Below, piece after piece: positions 19,320-27,622 of a stretch of 64,000 nucleotides of DNA (positions are counted from its first letter, which is position 1; each line of letters starts with the position of its first letter). The stretch spans positions 186,001 to 250,000 of the forward strand of contig NZ_JABMJG010000004.1 in assembly GCF_013376045.1 (NCBI RefSeq). Reading direction: 5' to 3'. A program made the position numbers and the translations under genes. The notes under the pieces were generated by a model that was not told where the DNA came from, made no database searches, and worked only from the letters and a program-made list of their open reading frames with translations. This DNA is from Variovorax sp. SG517. GTDB lineage: Bacteria > Pseudomonadota > Gammaproteobacteria > Burkholderiales > Burkholderiaceae_C.

Positions 19320-21050
19320 TCAGGCGATGGTCGCAATGGCGGCGCCGACCGCCACGTAGCCGCCTGCGGCCACCGAGAAGGCGATGCGCCCCGCGCGATG
19401 CGCGAGCACCTGCATCTCCATCTTCATCGCCTCCATCACCGCGATGACTGTGCCCTCGGCGACCTCGTCACCGTCGGCCACCTTCCATGCCTGCACCGTG
19501 CCCGAGACGGGCGCGGCCACCGCGGCTGCATCCGCTGCGGGTGCCTGCGACGCGGGGGCCGCCACGGCACCACCGGCCGCCGACGAGAGTCCGCTCAGCA
19601 GCACCGCCGGCAGGCCCAGCGCCATGCGCCGCCCGTCGACCTCGATCGCCGTGCGCAGCAGCGCGGCGTCGGGCAGCGGATCGGGGCGCAGGGCCGGCGC
19701 CTCGCAGTTGGCGAAGTCGGTCTCGATCCAGCGCGTGTGCACCTTGAAGGCGTCGCCCGAGACGAAGTCCGGGTGCGCCATCGCCGCGCGATGGAAGGGC
19801 AGCACCGTCGGCAGGCCCTCGACGCGGAACTCCTTCAGCGCACGCCGCGCACGCGCGATGGCCTGCTCGCGCGTGGCGCCGGTGACGATGAGCTTGGCCA
19901 TCAGCGAATCGAAGGTGCCCGGCACCTGCGAGCCCGCCTCCACGCCGGCATCGACGCGCACGCCGGGCCCCGAGGGTGCGTCGAACACCTTCACCGGCCC
20001 GGGCGAGGGCAGGAAGCCGCGACCCACGTCCTCGGCGTTGATGCGGAACTCGAAGGCATGGCCGCGCGGCGCGGGCGTCTGCGTGACGCGCAGCGGCAGG
20101 CCCTCGGCGATGCGCAGCTGCTCGATCACGAGGTCGATGCCCGTGGTTTCCTCCGTCACCGGATGCTCCACCTGCAGCCGCGTGTTCACCTCGAGGAAAG
20201 AGATCGCGCCGCTCGCGCTCAGCATGAACTCGACCGTGCCGGCGCCCGTGTAGCCGGCTTCCGCGCAGATGTCGCGTGCCGACTGGTGGATGCGCTCGCG
20301 CTGCGCGTCGCTCAGGAAGGGCGCGGGCGCCTCTTCCACCAGCTTCTGGTTGCGCCGCTGCAGCGAGCAGTCGCGCGTGCCGAGCACGACCACGTTGCCG
20401 TGCGTGTCGGCTAGCACCTGCGCCTCGACGTGGCGTGGGCGGTCGAGGAACTGCTCGACATAGCATTCGCCGCGTCCAAAGGCCGTTACTGCCTCGCGCA
20501 CTGCCGATTCGTAGAGGCCCTCGACTTCGTCGAGCCGCCACGCCACCTTGATGCCGCGCCCGCCGCCGCCGAAGGCCGCCTTGATCGCGACCGGCAGCCC
20601 GTGCTTCTCCGCGAAGGCGAGCACTTCGCCCGCATCCTTCACCGGATCGGCCGTGCCCGCCACCAGCGGTGCGCCGACCTTCATCGCGAGCTTGCGGGCC
20701 TGCACCTTGTCGCCCAGCATCGCGATGGCGGCCGGCGGCGGGCCGATCCAGGTGAGGCCGGCGTCGATGACGGCCTGCGCGAAGGCCGCGCTTTCCGACA
20801 GGAAGCCATAGCCCGGATGCACCGCGTCGGCGCCGCTGCGCGCGGCCACGTCGAGCAGCTTGGCGATGTTGAGGTAGGTGTCGGCGGGCTTGTTGCCGTC
20901 GAGTCCGTATGCCTCGTCGGCCATGCGCGCATGCAGCGCATTCAGGTCGGCGTCGGCATACACGGCGACGGATTTCACGCCGTGGTCGGTACAGGCGCGC
21001 GCGATGCGCACGGCGATTTCGCCCCGGTTGGCGATCAGTACTTTCTTCAT
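19320..21050 (-). CDS. Biotin carboxylase with C-terminal biotinyl (BCCP) domain
   Basis: A 576-residue protein. The ATP-grasp biotin carboxylase half ([54 protein letters not shown]) is followed by an Ala/Pro-rich linker (about 480-505) and a biotin-attachment domain with EAMKME near residue 542. It would carboxylate its own biotin with ATP and bicarbonate. No carboxyltransferase subunit is nearby. It lies 10 bases after the fused pxpBC gene, so it may work with PxpBC, whose domains resemble the allophanate-hydrolase/urea-carboxylase partner. The usual alternatives, acetyl- or propionyl-CoA carboxylase alpha subunits, would need a partner elsewhere. Confidence 0.9.
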   Translation of the reverse strand: MKKVLIANRGEIAVRIARACTDHGVKSVAVYADADLNALHARMADEAYGLDGNKPADTYLNIAKLLDVAARSGADAVHPGYGFLSESAAFAQAVIDAGLTWIGPPPAAIAMLGDKVQARKLAMKVGAPLVAGTADPVKDAGEVLAFAEKHGLPVAIKAAFGGGGRGIKVAWRLDEVEGLYESAVREAVTAFGRGECYVEQFLDRPRHVEAQVLADTHGNVVVLGTRDCSLQRRNQKLVEEAPAPFLSDAQRERIHQSARDICAEAGYTGAGTVEFMLSASGAISFLEVNTRLQVEHPVTEETTGIDLVIEQLRIAEGLPLRVTQTPAPRGHAFEFRINAEDVGRGFLPSPGPVKVFDAPSGPGVRVDAGVEAGSQVPGTFDSLMAKLIVTGATREQAIARARRALKEFRVEGLPTVLPFHRAAMAHPDFVSGDAFKVHTRWIETDFANCEAPALRPDPLPDAALLRTAIEVDGRRMALGLPAVLLSGLSSAAGGAVAAPASQAPAADAAAVAAPVSGTVQAWKVADGDEVAEGTVIAVMEAMKMEMQVLAHRAGRIAFSVAAGGYVAVGAAIATIA

Positions 21051-21060
21051 GGGGAGGCTT

Positions 21061-22632
21061 TCACTGGGCCATGGGCCTGAATCGGACGCGCGCGTTCACG
21101 GGGATCTGCCCCGCGCGGTCCAGGTGATGGGTGGCGACGGAGGCGATCACGGGATAGCCGCCCGTCAGCGGATGGTCGGCCAGGAACAGCACGGGCTGGC
21201 CGCTCGCAGGCACCTGGATCGAGCCGCGCGCGGTGCCCTCGCTGGGCAGCTCGGCATGGTTGGCGCGCTGCAGCGCCTGCTCGCCGGCCAGGCGAATGCC
21301 GACGCGGTTCGACTGCGGCGTGACGGCCCATGCCTGGCCGCAGAGCAGCTCGACCGCGTCGGGCGTGAACCAGTCGGTGCGCGGGCCGAGCACGATGTCG
21401 AGCACCACTTCCTCGTGCACGGTGGGCAGGCCGGCCGGCGGCGACTCGGGCTCGCCGACCAGCGCACCGGCGGACACCGTGCGCACGGGCAGCAGGTCGC
21501 CCGCGGCGAGGGCGGCGGGGCCGACGCGCGCGAGCGTGTCGGTCGAGAGGCTGCCGAGCACGGGCGCGATGTCGAAGCCGCCGCGCACCGCGATGTAGCT
21601 GCGGATTCCGGCCGGCGGCTCGCCGAGCGCGAGCACGTCGCCATCGGCCAGCGCGATGGGCTGGTAGCGCGGCAGCGGCCACCGGGCGCCATCGGTGCGG
21701 GTCAGCGTGACCGGAGCTTCAGCGCCGGTGACCGCCACCACCGCATCGCCACGGCAGGCGAGCTGGAAGCCGCCGTAGGCGACCTCGATGCACGCAGCAT
21801 CGGAGGCATTGCCGACGAGCCTGTTGGCAGCCTGCAGCGAGCGCCGGTCCATCGCGCCGGAAGCCGACACGCCCTGCTTCGCCTGGCCGTGGCGGCCGCC
21901 GTCCTGCAGCAGCGACTGCAGGCCCGGGGCGCGGATCTCCAGGGCGCAGCCGCTCTTCGGCACGGCCGGTTGCGCCGGCGCGGCGGCGGCCTTCAGCTCC
22001 GCGCGCGGTTGGCCGGTCACATCGACGAAGCGCACAGCATCGCCAGGCTGCAGCAGCGCGGGCGTCTCGCGCGAGAGGTCCCACATCGGTGCATCGGTGA
22101 TGCCGAGGATCTGCCAGCCGCCCGGGCTGGCCTGCGGATAGACGCCGCTGAAGCTGCCCGCGAGCCCGACGGCGCCGGCGGGAATGCGCGTGCGCGGCAC
22201 CTTGCGGCGCGGCACGTTCAGGCTCGGGTGCCCGCCCGAGAGGTACGCGAAGCCCGGCGCGAAACCGGTGAAGGCGACGGTGTAGTCGCTGCCGGTGTGG
22301 CGGCGCACGACTTCATCGGGCGTGATGCCGAGCAGGCCGGCCACCTCGGCCAGGTCCTCGCCGTCGTAGCGCACGGGAATCTCGATGCGCCTTTCGCTGC
22401 GCGCCTCGCTTGCGTCGAGGCTGCGCGCGCCGACCTGCCGCGCGAGCTCGTCGGCTGAAATTGCGGCCGGCCTGAAGGTGATGAGCAGCGTGCGCGCCGC
22501 GGGCACCAGCTCCTCGATGCCCGCGATGGGTTCGGCGCGCAGCGAGGCCAGCAGCGCGAGGGTCTGCGGCAGGTCTTCGAGCTCGACCAGCACCGCATTC
22601 AGGTTGACCGGCAGGAAGCGCATCGTCGTCAT
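21061..22632 (-). CDS. 5-oxoprolinase subunits B and C, fused (PxpB-PxpC)
   Basis: A 523-residue fusion. Residues 1-210 are the PxpB/KipI (allophanate hydrolase subunit 1) domain, with [18 protein letters not shown] and [19 protein letters not shown]. From about 225 it is the PxpC/KipA (subunit 2) domain, with [40 protein letters not shown] and the C-terminal [20 protein letters not shown]. With PxpA it forms the prokaryotic ATP-dependent 5-oxoprolinase that opens L-pyroglutamate to glutamate. The ATG at 22632 overlaps the pxpA stop (ATGA). Split pxpB and pxpC genes are common elsewhere, so the fusion is worth noting. Confidence 0.92.
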   Translation of the reverse strand: MTTMRFLPVNLNAVLVELEDLPQTLALLASLRAEPIAGIEELVPAARTLLITFRPAAISADELARQVGARSLDASEARSERRIEIPVRYDGEDLAEVAGLLGITPDEVVRRHTGSDYTVAFTGFAPGFAYLSGGHPSLNVPRRKVPRTRIPAGAVGLAGSFSGVYPQASPGGWQILGITDAPMWDLSRETPALLQPGDAVRFVDVTGQPRAELKAAAAPAQPAVPKSGCALEIRAPGLQSLLQDGGRHGQAKQGVSASGAMDRRSLQAANRLVGNASDAACIEVAYGGFQLACRGDAVVAVTGAEAPVTLTRTDGARWPLPRYQPIALADGDVLALGEPPAGIRSYIAVRGGFDIAPVLGSLSTDTLARVGPAALAAGDLLPVRTVSAGALVGEPESPPAGLPTVHEEVVLDIVLGPRTDWFTPDAVELLCGQAWAVTPQSNRVGIRLAGEQALQRANHAELPSEGTARGSIQVPASGQPVLFLADHPLTGGYPVIASVATHHLDRAGQIPVNARVRFRPMAQ

Positions 22633-23393
22633 GCGGCGTCCACGAAGGAGCGGATCGCCACGCCCGACTGCTTCAGCAGCGCGCGCACACGGCGCGCCAT
22701 CTCCACCGCGCCGGGGCTGTCGCCGTGCACGCAGACCGACTCGGCCTCGATGCGCACGGTGCTGCCGTCGATGGCCGTGACCACGCCTTCGGAAGCCAGC
22801 CGCAGCATGCGCGCGGCCACTTCCTCGGCGTCGTGCAGCACCGCGCCGGGTTCGCGGCGCGACACCAGCGTGCCCCTGGGCGTGTAGGCGCGGTCGGCGA
22901 AGGCCTCGGCCACCACGCGCAGGCCTGCGTCGCGCGCCCAGCCGATCAGCGGCGAGCCCGCGAGCGCCACCAGCACCAGGCTGGCATCGATCTCGCGGAT
23001 GGCGGCGATCACGTCGCGCGCCTGGCGCTCGTCGTGGGCGATGGTGTTGTAGAGCGCGCCGTGCGGCTTCACGTAGCGCACCGTGGTGCCGGCCGCGGCG
23101 GCCAGGCCCTTGAGCGCACCGATCTGGTAGATCACGTCGGCGCGCAGGTCGGCGCTCTCCACGTCCATGTTGCGGCGCCCGAAGCCCACGAGGTCGCGGT
23201 AGGCCACGTGCGCGCCGATGGCCACGCCGCGCTCCTTCGCCTGGCGCAGCGTGCGCAGGATGCCGGCCGGGTCGCCGGCATGGAAGCCGCAGGCGACGTT
23301 GGCGCTGCTCACGAGGGAAAGCATGGCGGCGTCGTCGCCCATGCGCCATGCGCCCAGGCTCTCGCCGAGGTCGCTGTTCAAGTCGATGTTCAT
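22629..23393 (-). CDS. pxpA: 5-oxoprolinase subunit A (LamB/YcsF family)
   Basis: A 254-residue LamB/YcsF protein beginning [16 protein letters not shown], with [36 protein letters not shown] and [17 protein letters not shown]. These are the conserved blocks of PxpA, the subunit needed with PxpB/C for 5-oxoproline hydrolysis. It follows pcp by 22 bases and overlaps pxpBC. Pairing with a pyroglutamyl peptidase gives a simple route: the peptidase frees pyroglutamate and PxpABC converts it to glutamate. Confidence 0.95.
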   Translation of the reverse strand: MNIDLNSDLGESLGAWRMGDDAAMLSLVSSANVACGFHAGDPAGILRTLRQAKERGVAIGAHVAYRDLVGFGRRNMDVESADLRADVIYQIGALKGLAAAAGTTVRYVKPHGALYNTIAHDERQARDVIAAIREIDASLVLVALAGSPLIGWARDAGLRVVAEAFADRAYTPRGTLVSRREPGAVLHDAEEVAARMLRLASEGVVTAIDGSTVRIEAESVCVHGDSPGAVEMARRVRALLKQSGVAIRSFVDAA

Positions 23394-23415
23394 CGTTCGG
23401 TCTTCAGTGAGTCGG

Positions 23416-24102
23416 TCAGTGGAGGCGGCCCGCCGTCTCCCGCACGTCGTCGCGCACGAGCAGCGCGGTGCGGATCGCCACGCGGAAGGCTTCCACCTGC
23501 GTCTGCAGCGCCATGCTCGCCACGCCGGGCTTGGAGGCGGCCTGTTCGGGCAGGTAGGGCACGTGGACGAAGCCGCCGCGCGTGTGCGCGAGCGCGGGCC
23601 GGGTCGCGAGCCGGTGCATCAGCGCATAGAAGATGTGGTTGCACACGAAGGTGCCGGCGCTGTTGGACACCGCCGCGGGCAGCCCGGCGGCGCGCATGTC
23701 GCGCACCATGGCCTTGATCGGCAGCGTCGAGAAGTAGGCGGCCGGCGCGCCGGGCACCACCTCGATGTCGATGGGCTGGTGGCCGGCGTTGTCGGGAATG
23801 CGCGCGTCGTCGACGTTCAGCGCGGCGCGCTCCAGCGAGATCTCGGTGCGCCCGCCCGCGGCGCCGATGCACAGCACCAGCGGCAGCGGCCTGCCGCTCT
23901 CCGCGATGCCGGCCATGGCGTCGTCGAGCACCTGGATCGAGCGGCCGAACACGCAGGGCAGCTGCAGCGCCTGCACCACGGTGCCTTCGCAGCGCCATCC
24001 GTCGAGCGCGCGGGCGATCTCCCACGCGGGGTTGACGGGATCGTTCTCGAACGGCTCGAAGCCCGCGACCAGCACCCGGGGCGCCTTGTCATCGGTGGTC
24101 AT
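23416..24102 (-). CDS. pcp: Pyroglutamyl-peptidase I
   Basis: A 228-residue cysteine peptidase (family C15) that removes N-terminal pyroglutamate from peptides in the cytosol. The N-terminal [19 protein letters not shown] is the family signature. The catalytic residues are visible: Glu in [11 protein letters not shown] (E91), Cys in [13 protein letters not shown] (C154) and His in [10 protein letters not shown] (H180). It sits between the DUF979 membrane gene (10 bases) and pxpA (22 bases), which supports its role at the head of the oxoproline pathway. Confidence 0.95.
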   Translation of the reverse strand: MTTDDKAPRVLVAGFEPFENDPVNPAWEIARALDGWRCEGTVVQALQLPCVFGRSIQVLDDAMAGIAESGRPLPLVLCIGAAGGRTEISLERAALNVDDARIPDNAGHQPIDIEVVPGAPAAYFSTLPIKAMVRDMRAAGLPAAVSNSAGTFVCNHIFYALMHRLATRPALAHTRGGFVHVPYLPEQAASKPGVASMALQTQVEAFRVAIRTALLVRDDVRETAGRLH

Positions 24103-24111
24103 GCAGGGGCC

Positions 24112-25068
24112 TCAGCGGAACATCAGGAAGTACATCAGGAAGATGTTGACCACCAGCAGCGTGGCCGCGGTCGGTATCTGCACGCGGATCACCGCGTTCT
24201 TGTCGGGCAGCTCCAGCAGCGCCGCCGGCACGATGTTGAAGTTGGCCGCCATCGGCGTCATCAGCGTCCCGCAGTAGCCCGAGAACATGCCGATGGCCGC
24301 CATCACCGCGGGGTCGCCGTGGTACACGCCCACCAGCACCGGCACGCCCACGCCGCCCGTCATCACCGGGAAGGCCGCGAAGCCGTTGCCCATGATGATG
24401 GTGAAGAGCGCCATGCCCAGCACGTAGACCGCGACCGCGACGAAGCGGATGTCCATGTTGATGTAGCTGGTGGTGACGTACGCCACCGCCTTGCCCACGC
24501 CCGCGTCGGAGAACACGAGACCCAGCATGCCCAGCATCTGCGGCAGCACCACGGCCCAGCCCAGCGCGTCGGTCAGGCGGCGCGACTCGCGCATGCCCTG
24601 CACCGGCGTCTCGCGCGTCAGCCAGCAGGCCAGCGCCAGCGCCGCCACGCAGCCCACGCCCAGGCTCACCAGCGTGGTGTTCTTGGGATCGAGCAGGAAG
24701 GCGTCGCCGATCTTGACCTTGCTCACGAGCACCGTGCCGATCACGGTGACCAGCGGGATCGCCAGCGCCGGCATGAAGAGCTTGTTGCCCAGGCGCCTGG
24801 CGCTGGCCTCGTACTGGGCCGGCGTCGGCTCGTCGTGCTTGCCCGCGCCCACGCCGCGCAGGCCGGCGATGACGGCCATGGCGATGGCCCCCACGCCCAC
24901 CAGGGCCGGCGGCAGCTTGTCGCCGACCAGGAAGACCAGCGAATAGAGGCCCCAGAAGAGCGCGCTGGTGTAGCGCTTGGGATGCTGGCGGTCGGCCAGC
25001 GTCATGACCGCCGTGATCGCGAGGATCAGGCCGACAAGGATGTAGAGGTGCTGGATCGAGAGGATCAT
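24112..25068 (-). CDS. DUF979 family membrane protein
   Basis: A 318-residue polytopic protein with about nine hydrophobic segments (LYILVGLILAITAVMTL at the start, GCVAALALACWLT, GLVFSDAGVGKAVAYV, AVYVLGMALFTIIMGNGF). DUF979 genes are almost always paired with DUF969 and are often beside pcp. The pair probably forms a transporter for pyroglutamate or pyroglutamyl peptides; the substrate is an inference from this context. The ATG at 25068 starts two bases after the DUF969 stop, and a TTG at 25074 is an alternative. Confidence 0.85.
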   Translation of the reverse strand: MILSIQHLYILVGLILAITAVMTLADRQHPKRYTSALFWGLYSLVFLVGDKLPPALVGVGAIAMAVIAGLRGVGAGKHDEPTPAQYEASARRLGNKLFMPALAIPLVTVIGTVLVSKVKIGDAFLLDPKNTTLVSLGVGCVAALALACWLTRETPVQGMRESRRLTDALGWAVVLPQMLGMLGLVFSDAGVGKAVAYVTTSYINMDIRFVAVAVYVLGMALFTIIMGNGFAAFPVMTGGVGVPVLVGVYHGDPAVMAAIGMFSGYCGTLMTPMAANFNIVPAALLELPDKNAVIRVQIPTAATLLVVNIFLMYFLMFR

Positions 25069-25070
25069 GA

Positions 25071-25814
25071 TCAACGGCCCTCTTGCGTTGCGGGCACCGA
25101 GGGAACCGCGGGCACTTCAGGCTTGCCGCCGAGTTCGCGCGCCAGCGCCTGGTCTAGCCGGCGCAGGCGCCAGGCGTGGATCACGAAGGCGGCGATGGCC
25201 GTGGGAATGCCCCACATCGCGACGTGCAGCGGCTCCACGTCGATGCCGGCCTCATGCAGGAAGGTGGTCATCAGCACGATGGCGCCGAAGGCCACGAAGA
25301 TGTCCTCGCCGAAGAACAGGCCCACGTTGTCGGTGGCCGCCGCATAGGCGCGCAGCTTGTGGCGGATGCGGTCGGGCAGCTTGCCGTAGCGGGTTTCGGT
25401 GGCGCCCTCGGCCATCGGCGCGAGCAGCGGACGCACCATCTGCGGATGGCCGCCCAGGCTGGTCAGGCCCATGGCGGCGGTGAGTTCGCGCGCGGCCAGG
25501 TAGACGATCAGCAGGCGCCCGGCGGTGGCCGACTTGATGCGGCTGATCCAGTTCTGCGCGTGCTGGCGCAGGCCGTGGCGCTCGAGCAGGCCGATCACCG
25601 CCAGCGGCAGAAGAATGATCAGCGGCAGGTTGCGCGTCTTGATGAAGCCGTTGCCGATGGCCGTGAGGATCGCCATCGGGCCGAAGCCCGCGGCCGCCGC
25701 GGTGGCGACGGCGGTGACGATCACCACCAGCATCGGATTGAAGCGCAGGACGAAGCCCGCAATGATCACGGCGACGCCGATCAGCGGCCAGAGGTGAGGG
25801 ATGTCAGGAGTCAT
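25071..25814 (-). CDS. DUF969 family membrane protein
   Basis: A 247-residue membrane protein starting MTPDIPHLWPLIGVAVIIAG, with segments FNPMLVVIVTAVATAAAAGFG and NLPLIILLPLAVIGLLERHG. A conserved middle part has ARELTAAMGLTSLGGHPQMVRPLLAPMAEGA. It is the first gene of the seven-gene minus-strand oxoproline operon and the partner of DUF979. The open frame extends about 30 codons upstream, but the ATG at 25814 gives the family N-terminus and leaves the intergenic operators outside the gene. Confidence 0.85.
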   Translation of the reverse strand: MTPDIPHLWPLIGVAVIIAGFVLRFNPMLVVIVTAVATAAAAGFGPMAILTAIGNGFIKTRNLPLIILLPLAVIGLLERHGLRQHAQNWISRIKSATAGRLLIVYLAARELTAAMGLTSLGGHPQMVRPLLAPMAEGATETRYGKLPDRIRHKLRAYAAATDNVGLFFGEDIFVAFGAIVLMTTFLHEAGIDVEPLHVAMWGIPTAIAAFVIHAWRLRRLDQALARELGGKPEVPAVPSVPATQEGR

Positions 25815-26125
25815 GTTGGTCTTTCGTTGGGTGATTCGGAGACACCTTGCGCCGGGAGGTCCGGCAGGCCGCTTCTTGCAAACTGCGTGCCAATGAATGA
25901 GCAATTCATTTCTCTTGAATCACTCATTTCCAATAAATTGTTGAACAATTTATGCGAGTTTGCCCAACAAAGGTGCCAACATGGCCCCATGAAAACCCTG
26001 AGCGCGCCGCCGTCTGGTGCATCCGGCGGAGCCCAGCTTGGGCCGGCCGGCCTGGGAAAACCTGCTACAAACGGCCGGGTTCACCGCCCTCCACCCCTCG
26101 ATTTCCTCCGCCCTCCGCTTTCGGC
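25815..26125. promoter_or_regulatory. Divergent control region with palindromic operators
   Basis: The 311-base gap between the oxoproline operon (left) and gntR (right) is visibly AT-rich in its centre and holds no gene I can see. It contains a perfect palindrome ATAAATTGTT-G-AACAATTTAT (25933-25953). To its left are an inverted repeat AATGAAT/ATTCATT with a 5-base centre (25892-25910) and overlapping AATGAG/CTCATT arms (25896-25901, 25923-25928). The ATTGTnnnACAAT core resembles operators of FadR-type GntR proteins, so these are probably the binding sites of the adjacent regulator. Confidence 0.55.
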
Positions 26126-26836
26126 ATGACCCCTCCGGCCTCCACGCCCCCTTCCGCCCTGCCCGCGGCCGCCGCCGGCGCACAGACGCTCAATGACCGG
26201 GTCGCGGAGCTGATCCGCCAGAAGATCGTGAAGGGCGAGTTCTCGCCGGGGCAGCGGCTGTCGGAGGCCGCGCTGGCCGACAGCTTCGAGATTTCGCGCA
26301 ACACCCTGCGCGAGGTGTTCCGCACGCTGACCAAGGAGGGGCTGCTCAAGCACGCGCCCAACCGCGGCGTGTTCGTGGCGGTGCCGAGCATCGCGTCGAT
26401 CATCGACATCTACCGCGTGCGACGGCTCATCGAATGCCAGGCGCTGGCCCAGGCCTACCCGCGCCACCCCGCCAAGAAGCACATGCGCGAGGCGGTGGAG
26501 ATGGCGCTGAAGTGCCGCGAGGCCGGCGACTGGCTGGGCGTGGGCACGGCGAACATGGAGTTCCACAAGGGCATCGTGGAGCTGGCTGACAGCGAGCGGC
26601 TGAACAACCTCTTCGCGCACATCCTGGTCGAGCTGCGGCTGGCCTTCGGGCTGCTGAAGGACCCGGAGTTCCTGCACGCGCCCTACGTCGACATGAACAT
26701 GAAGCTGCTCGAGCTCATCGAGGCCGGCAAGTTCGCCGAGGGCTCGGCCGCGCTCAACGACTACCTGGTGCACTCCGAGCGCATCGTGCTGGCGGTCTAT
26801 GCGCGCAGCATGCCCGAGGGCGGCATCGACAGCTAG
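26126..26836 (+). CDS. GntR-family (FadR/FCD type) transcriptional regulator
   Basis: A 236-residue protein. The winged HTH occupies about residues 20-90 (TLNDRVAELIRQKIVKGEF; LADSFEISRNTLREVFRTL; EGLLKHAPNRGVFVAVPS) and is followed by an all-helical FCD ligand domain (DIYRVRRLIECQAL; MEFHKGIVELADSERL). It is divergent from the oxoproline operon across a gap with strong palindromes, so it most likely represses that operon and itself, with pyroglutamate or a peptide as effector (inference). The ATG at 26126 is the first before the HTH; the frame is open further upstream. Confidence 0.88.
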   Translation: MTPPASTPPSALPAAAAGAQTLNDRVAELIRQKIVKGEFSPGQRLSEAALADSFEISRNTLREVFRTLTKEGLLKHAPNRGVFVAVPSIASIIDIYRVRRLIECQALAQAYPRHPAKKHMREAVEMALKCREAGDWLGVGTANMEFHKGIVELADSERLNNLFAHILVELRLAFGLLKDPEFLHAPYVDMNMKLLELIEAGKFAEGSAALNDYLVHSERIVLAVYARSMPEGGIDS

Positions 26837-26878
26837 GTGCTGCGGATAATGGCTGTCCGCCCCTGAAGGACACCCGCC

Positions 26879-27511
26879 ATGACCCTGTCTGCCTACCTGC
26901 TCTTCCTGCCGGCCTGCTTCGCCATCAACATGGCCTTCGGCCCCAACAACCTGCTGTCGGTGACCAACGGCGCGAAGCACGGCGTGTCTCCCGCGGTCAT
27001 CGCGGCCAGCGGCCGGCTCGTGGCCTTCGCGATCATGATCGCCATCGCCGGGCTGGGCATGGGCGCGGTGCTGGTGGCCTCGGAGCTGGCCTTCGACGTC
27101 ATCAAGTACATCGGTGCGGCCTACCTCGTGTGGATCGGCATCCGCCTGCTGCGCGCGCCGGCGCCCACGGCCGAGGTGCAGGCGCGCGACGCCGCATCCG
27201 CGCCGCCCTCGATGCGTGCGCTGGTGCGGCAGGAGTTCACCGTGGCGGCGGGCAACCCGAAGGCCATTCTGGTGTTCACCGCCTTCTTCCCGCAGTTCGT
27301 GGTGCCGGGCGCCTATGCCTCCAGCTACCTGCTGCTGGGCCTGACCTTTTTGGTGTTCGAGCTGGTGGCGATCGCGCTCTATGCACTGCTCGGTGCGCGC
27401 ATGCGCCGGCTGGCCAATGGGAGCCGTGCGATGCGCTGGTTCAACCGCATCAGCGGCAGCATGATGGTCGGCTTCGGGCTGATCCTGGCGTTCACGCGCC
27501 GGCCTGCATAG
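26879..27511 (+). CDS. LysE/RhtB-family amino acid exporter
   Basis: A 210-residue inner-membrane protein with the LysE layout of six hydrophobic segments and the N-terminal motif FGPNNLLSVTNGAKHGVSPAVIAASG. A central AAYLVWIGIRLLRAP precedes a cytoplasmic loop, and EFTVAAGNPKAILVFTAFFPQF is the second conserved block. LysE proteins export amino acids or derivatives. It follows gntR by 42 bases on the same strand and could export glutamate or related products from oxoproline catabolism, but this is only positional. Confidence 0.87.
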   Translation: MTLSAYLLFLPACFAINMAFGPNNLLSVTNGAKHGVSPAVIAASGRLVAFAIMIAIAGLGMGAVLVASELAFDVIKYIGAAYLVWIGIRLLRAPAPTAEVQARDAASAPPSMRALVRQEFTVAAGNPKAILVFTAFFPQFVVPGAYASSYLLLGLTFLVFELVAIALYALLGARMRRLANGSRAMRWFNRISGSMMVGFGLILAFTRRPA

Positions 27512-27519
27512 GAAGCACT

Positions 27520-27610
27520 CCCCCAGGCTTCGCGCACTTCGTGTCGCTGCGCCAACCCCCTCGCCGGGGGCAACACCTGCGGCCCGGCAAAGCCGGTTCC
27601 GCGGTGTTCC
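27520..27610 (-). repeat. Convergent-gap hairpin repeat, copy 1
   Basis: About 91 bases with the same structure as the copies at 37753, 45133, 52881 and 62070, but in the opposite orientation. It contains three foldable elements. One is a large stem AACACC...GGTGTT enclosing CCGGC-TTT-GCCGG, another is a CCCCC...GGGGG stem, and the third is a GCGCA...TGCGC stem. It fills the gap between the lysE stop and the recG stop, which face each other. Confidence 0.85.
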
Positions 27611-27622
27611 GCGAAAGAAGCT

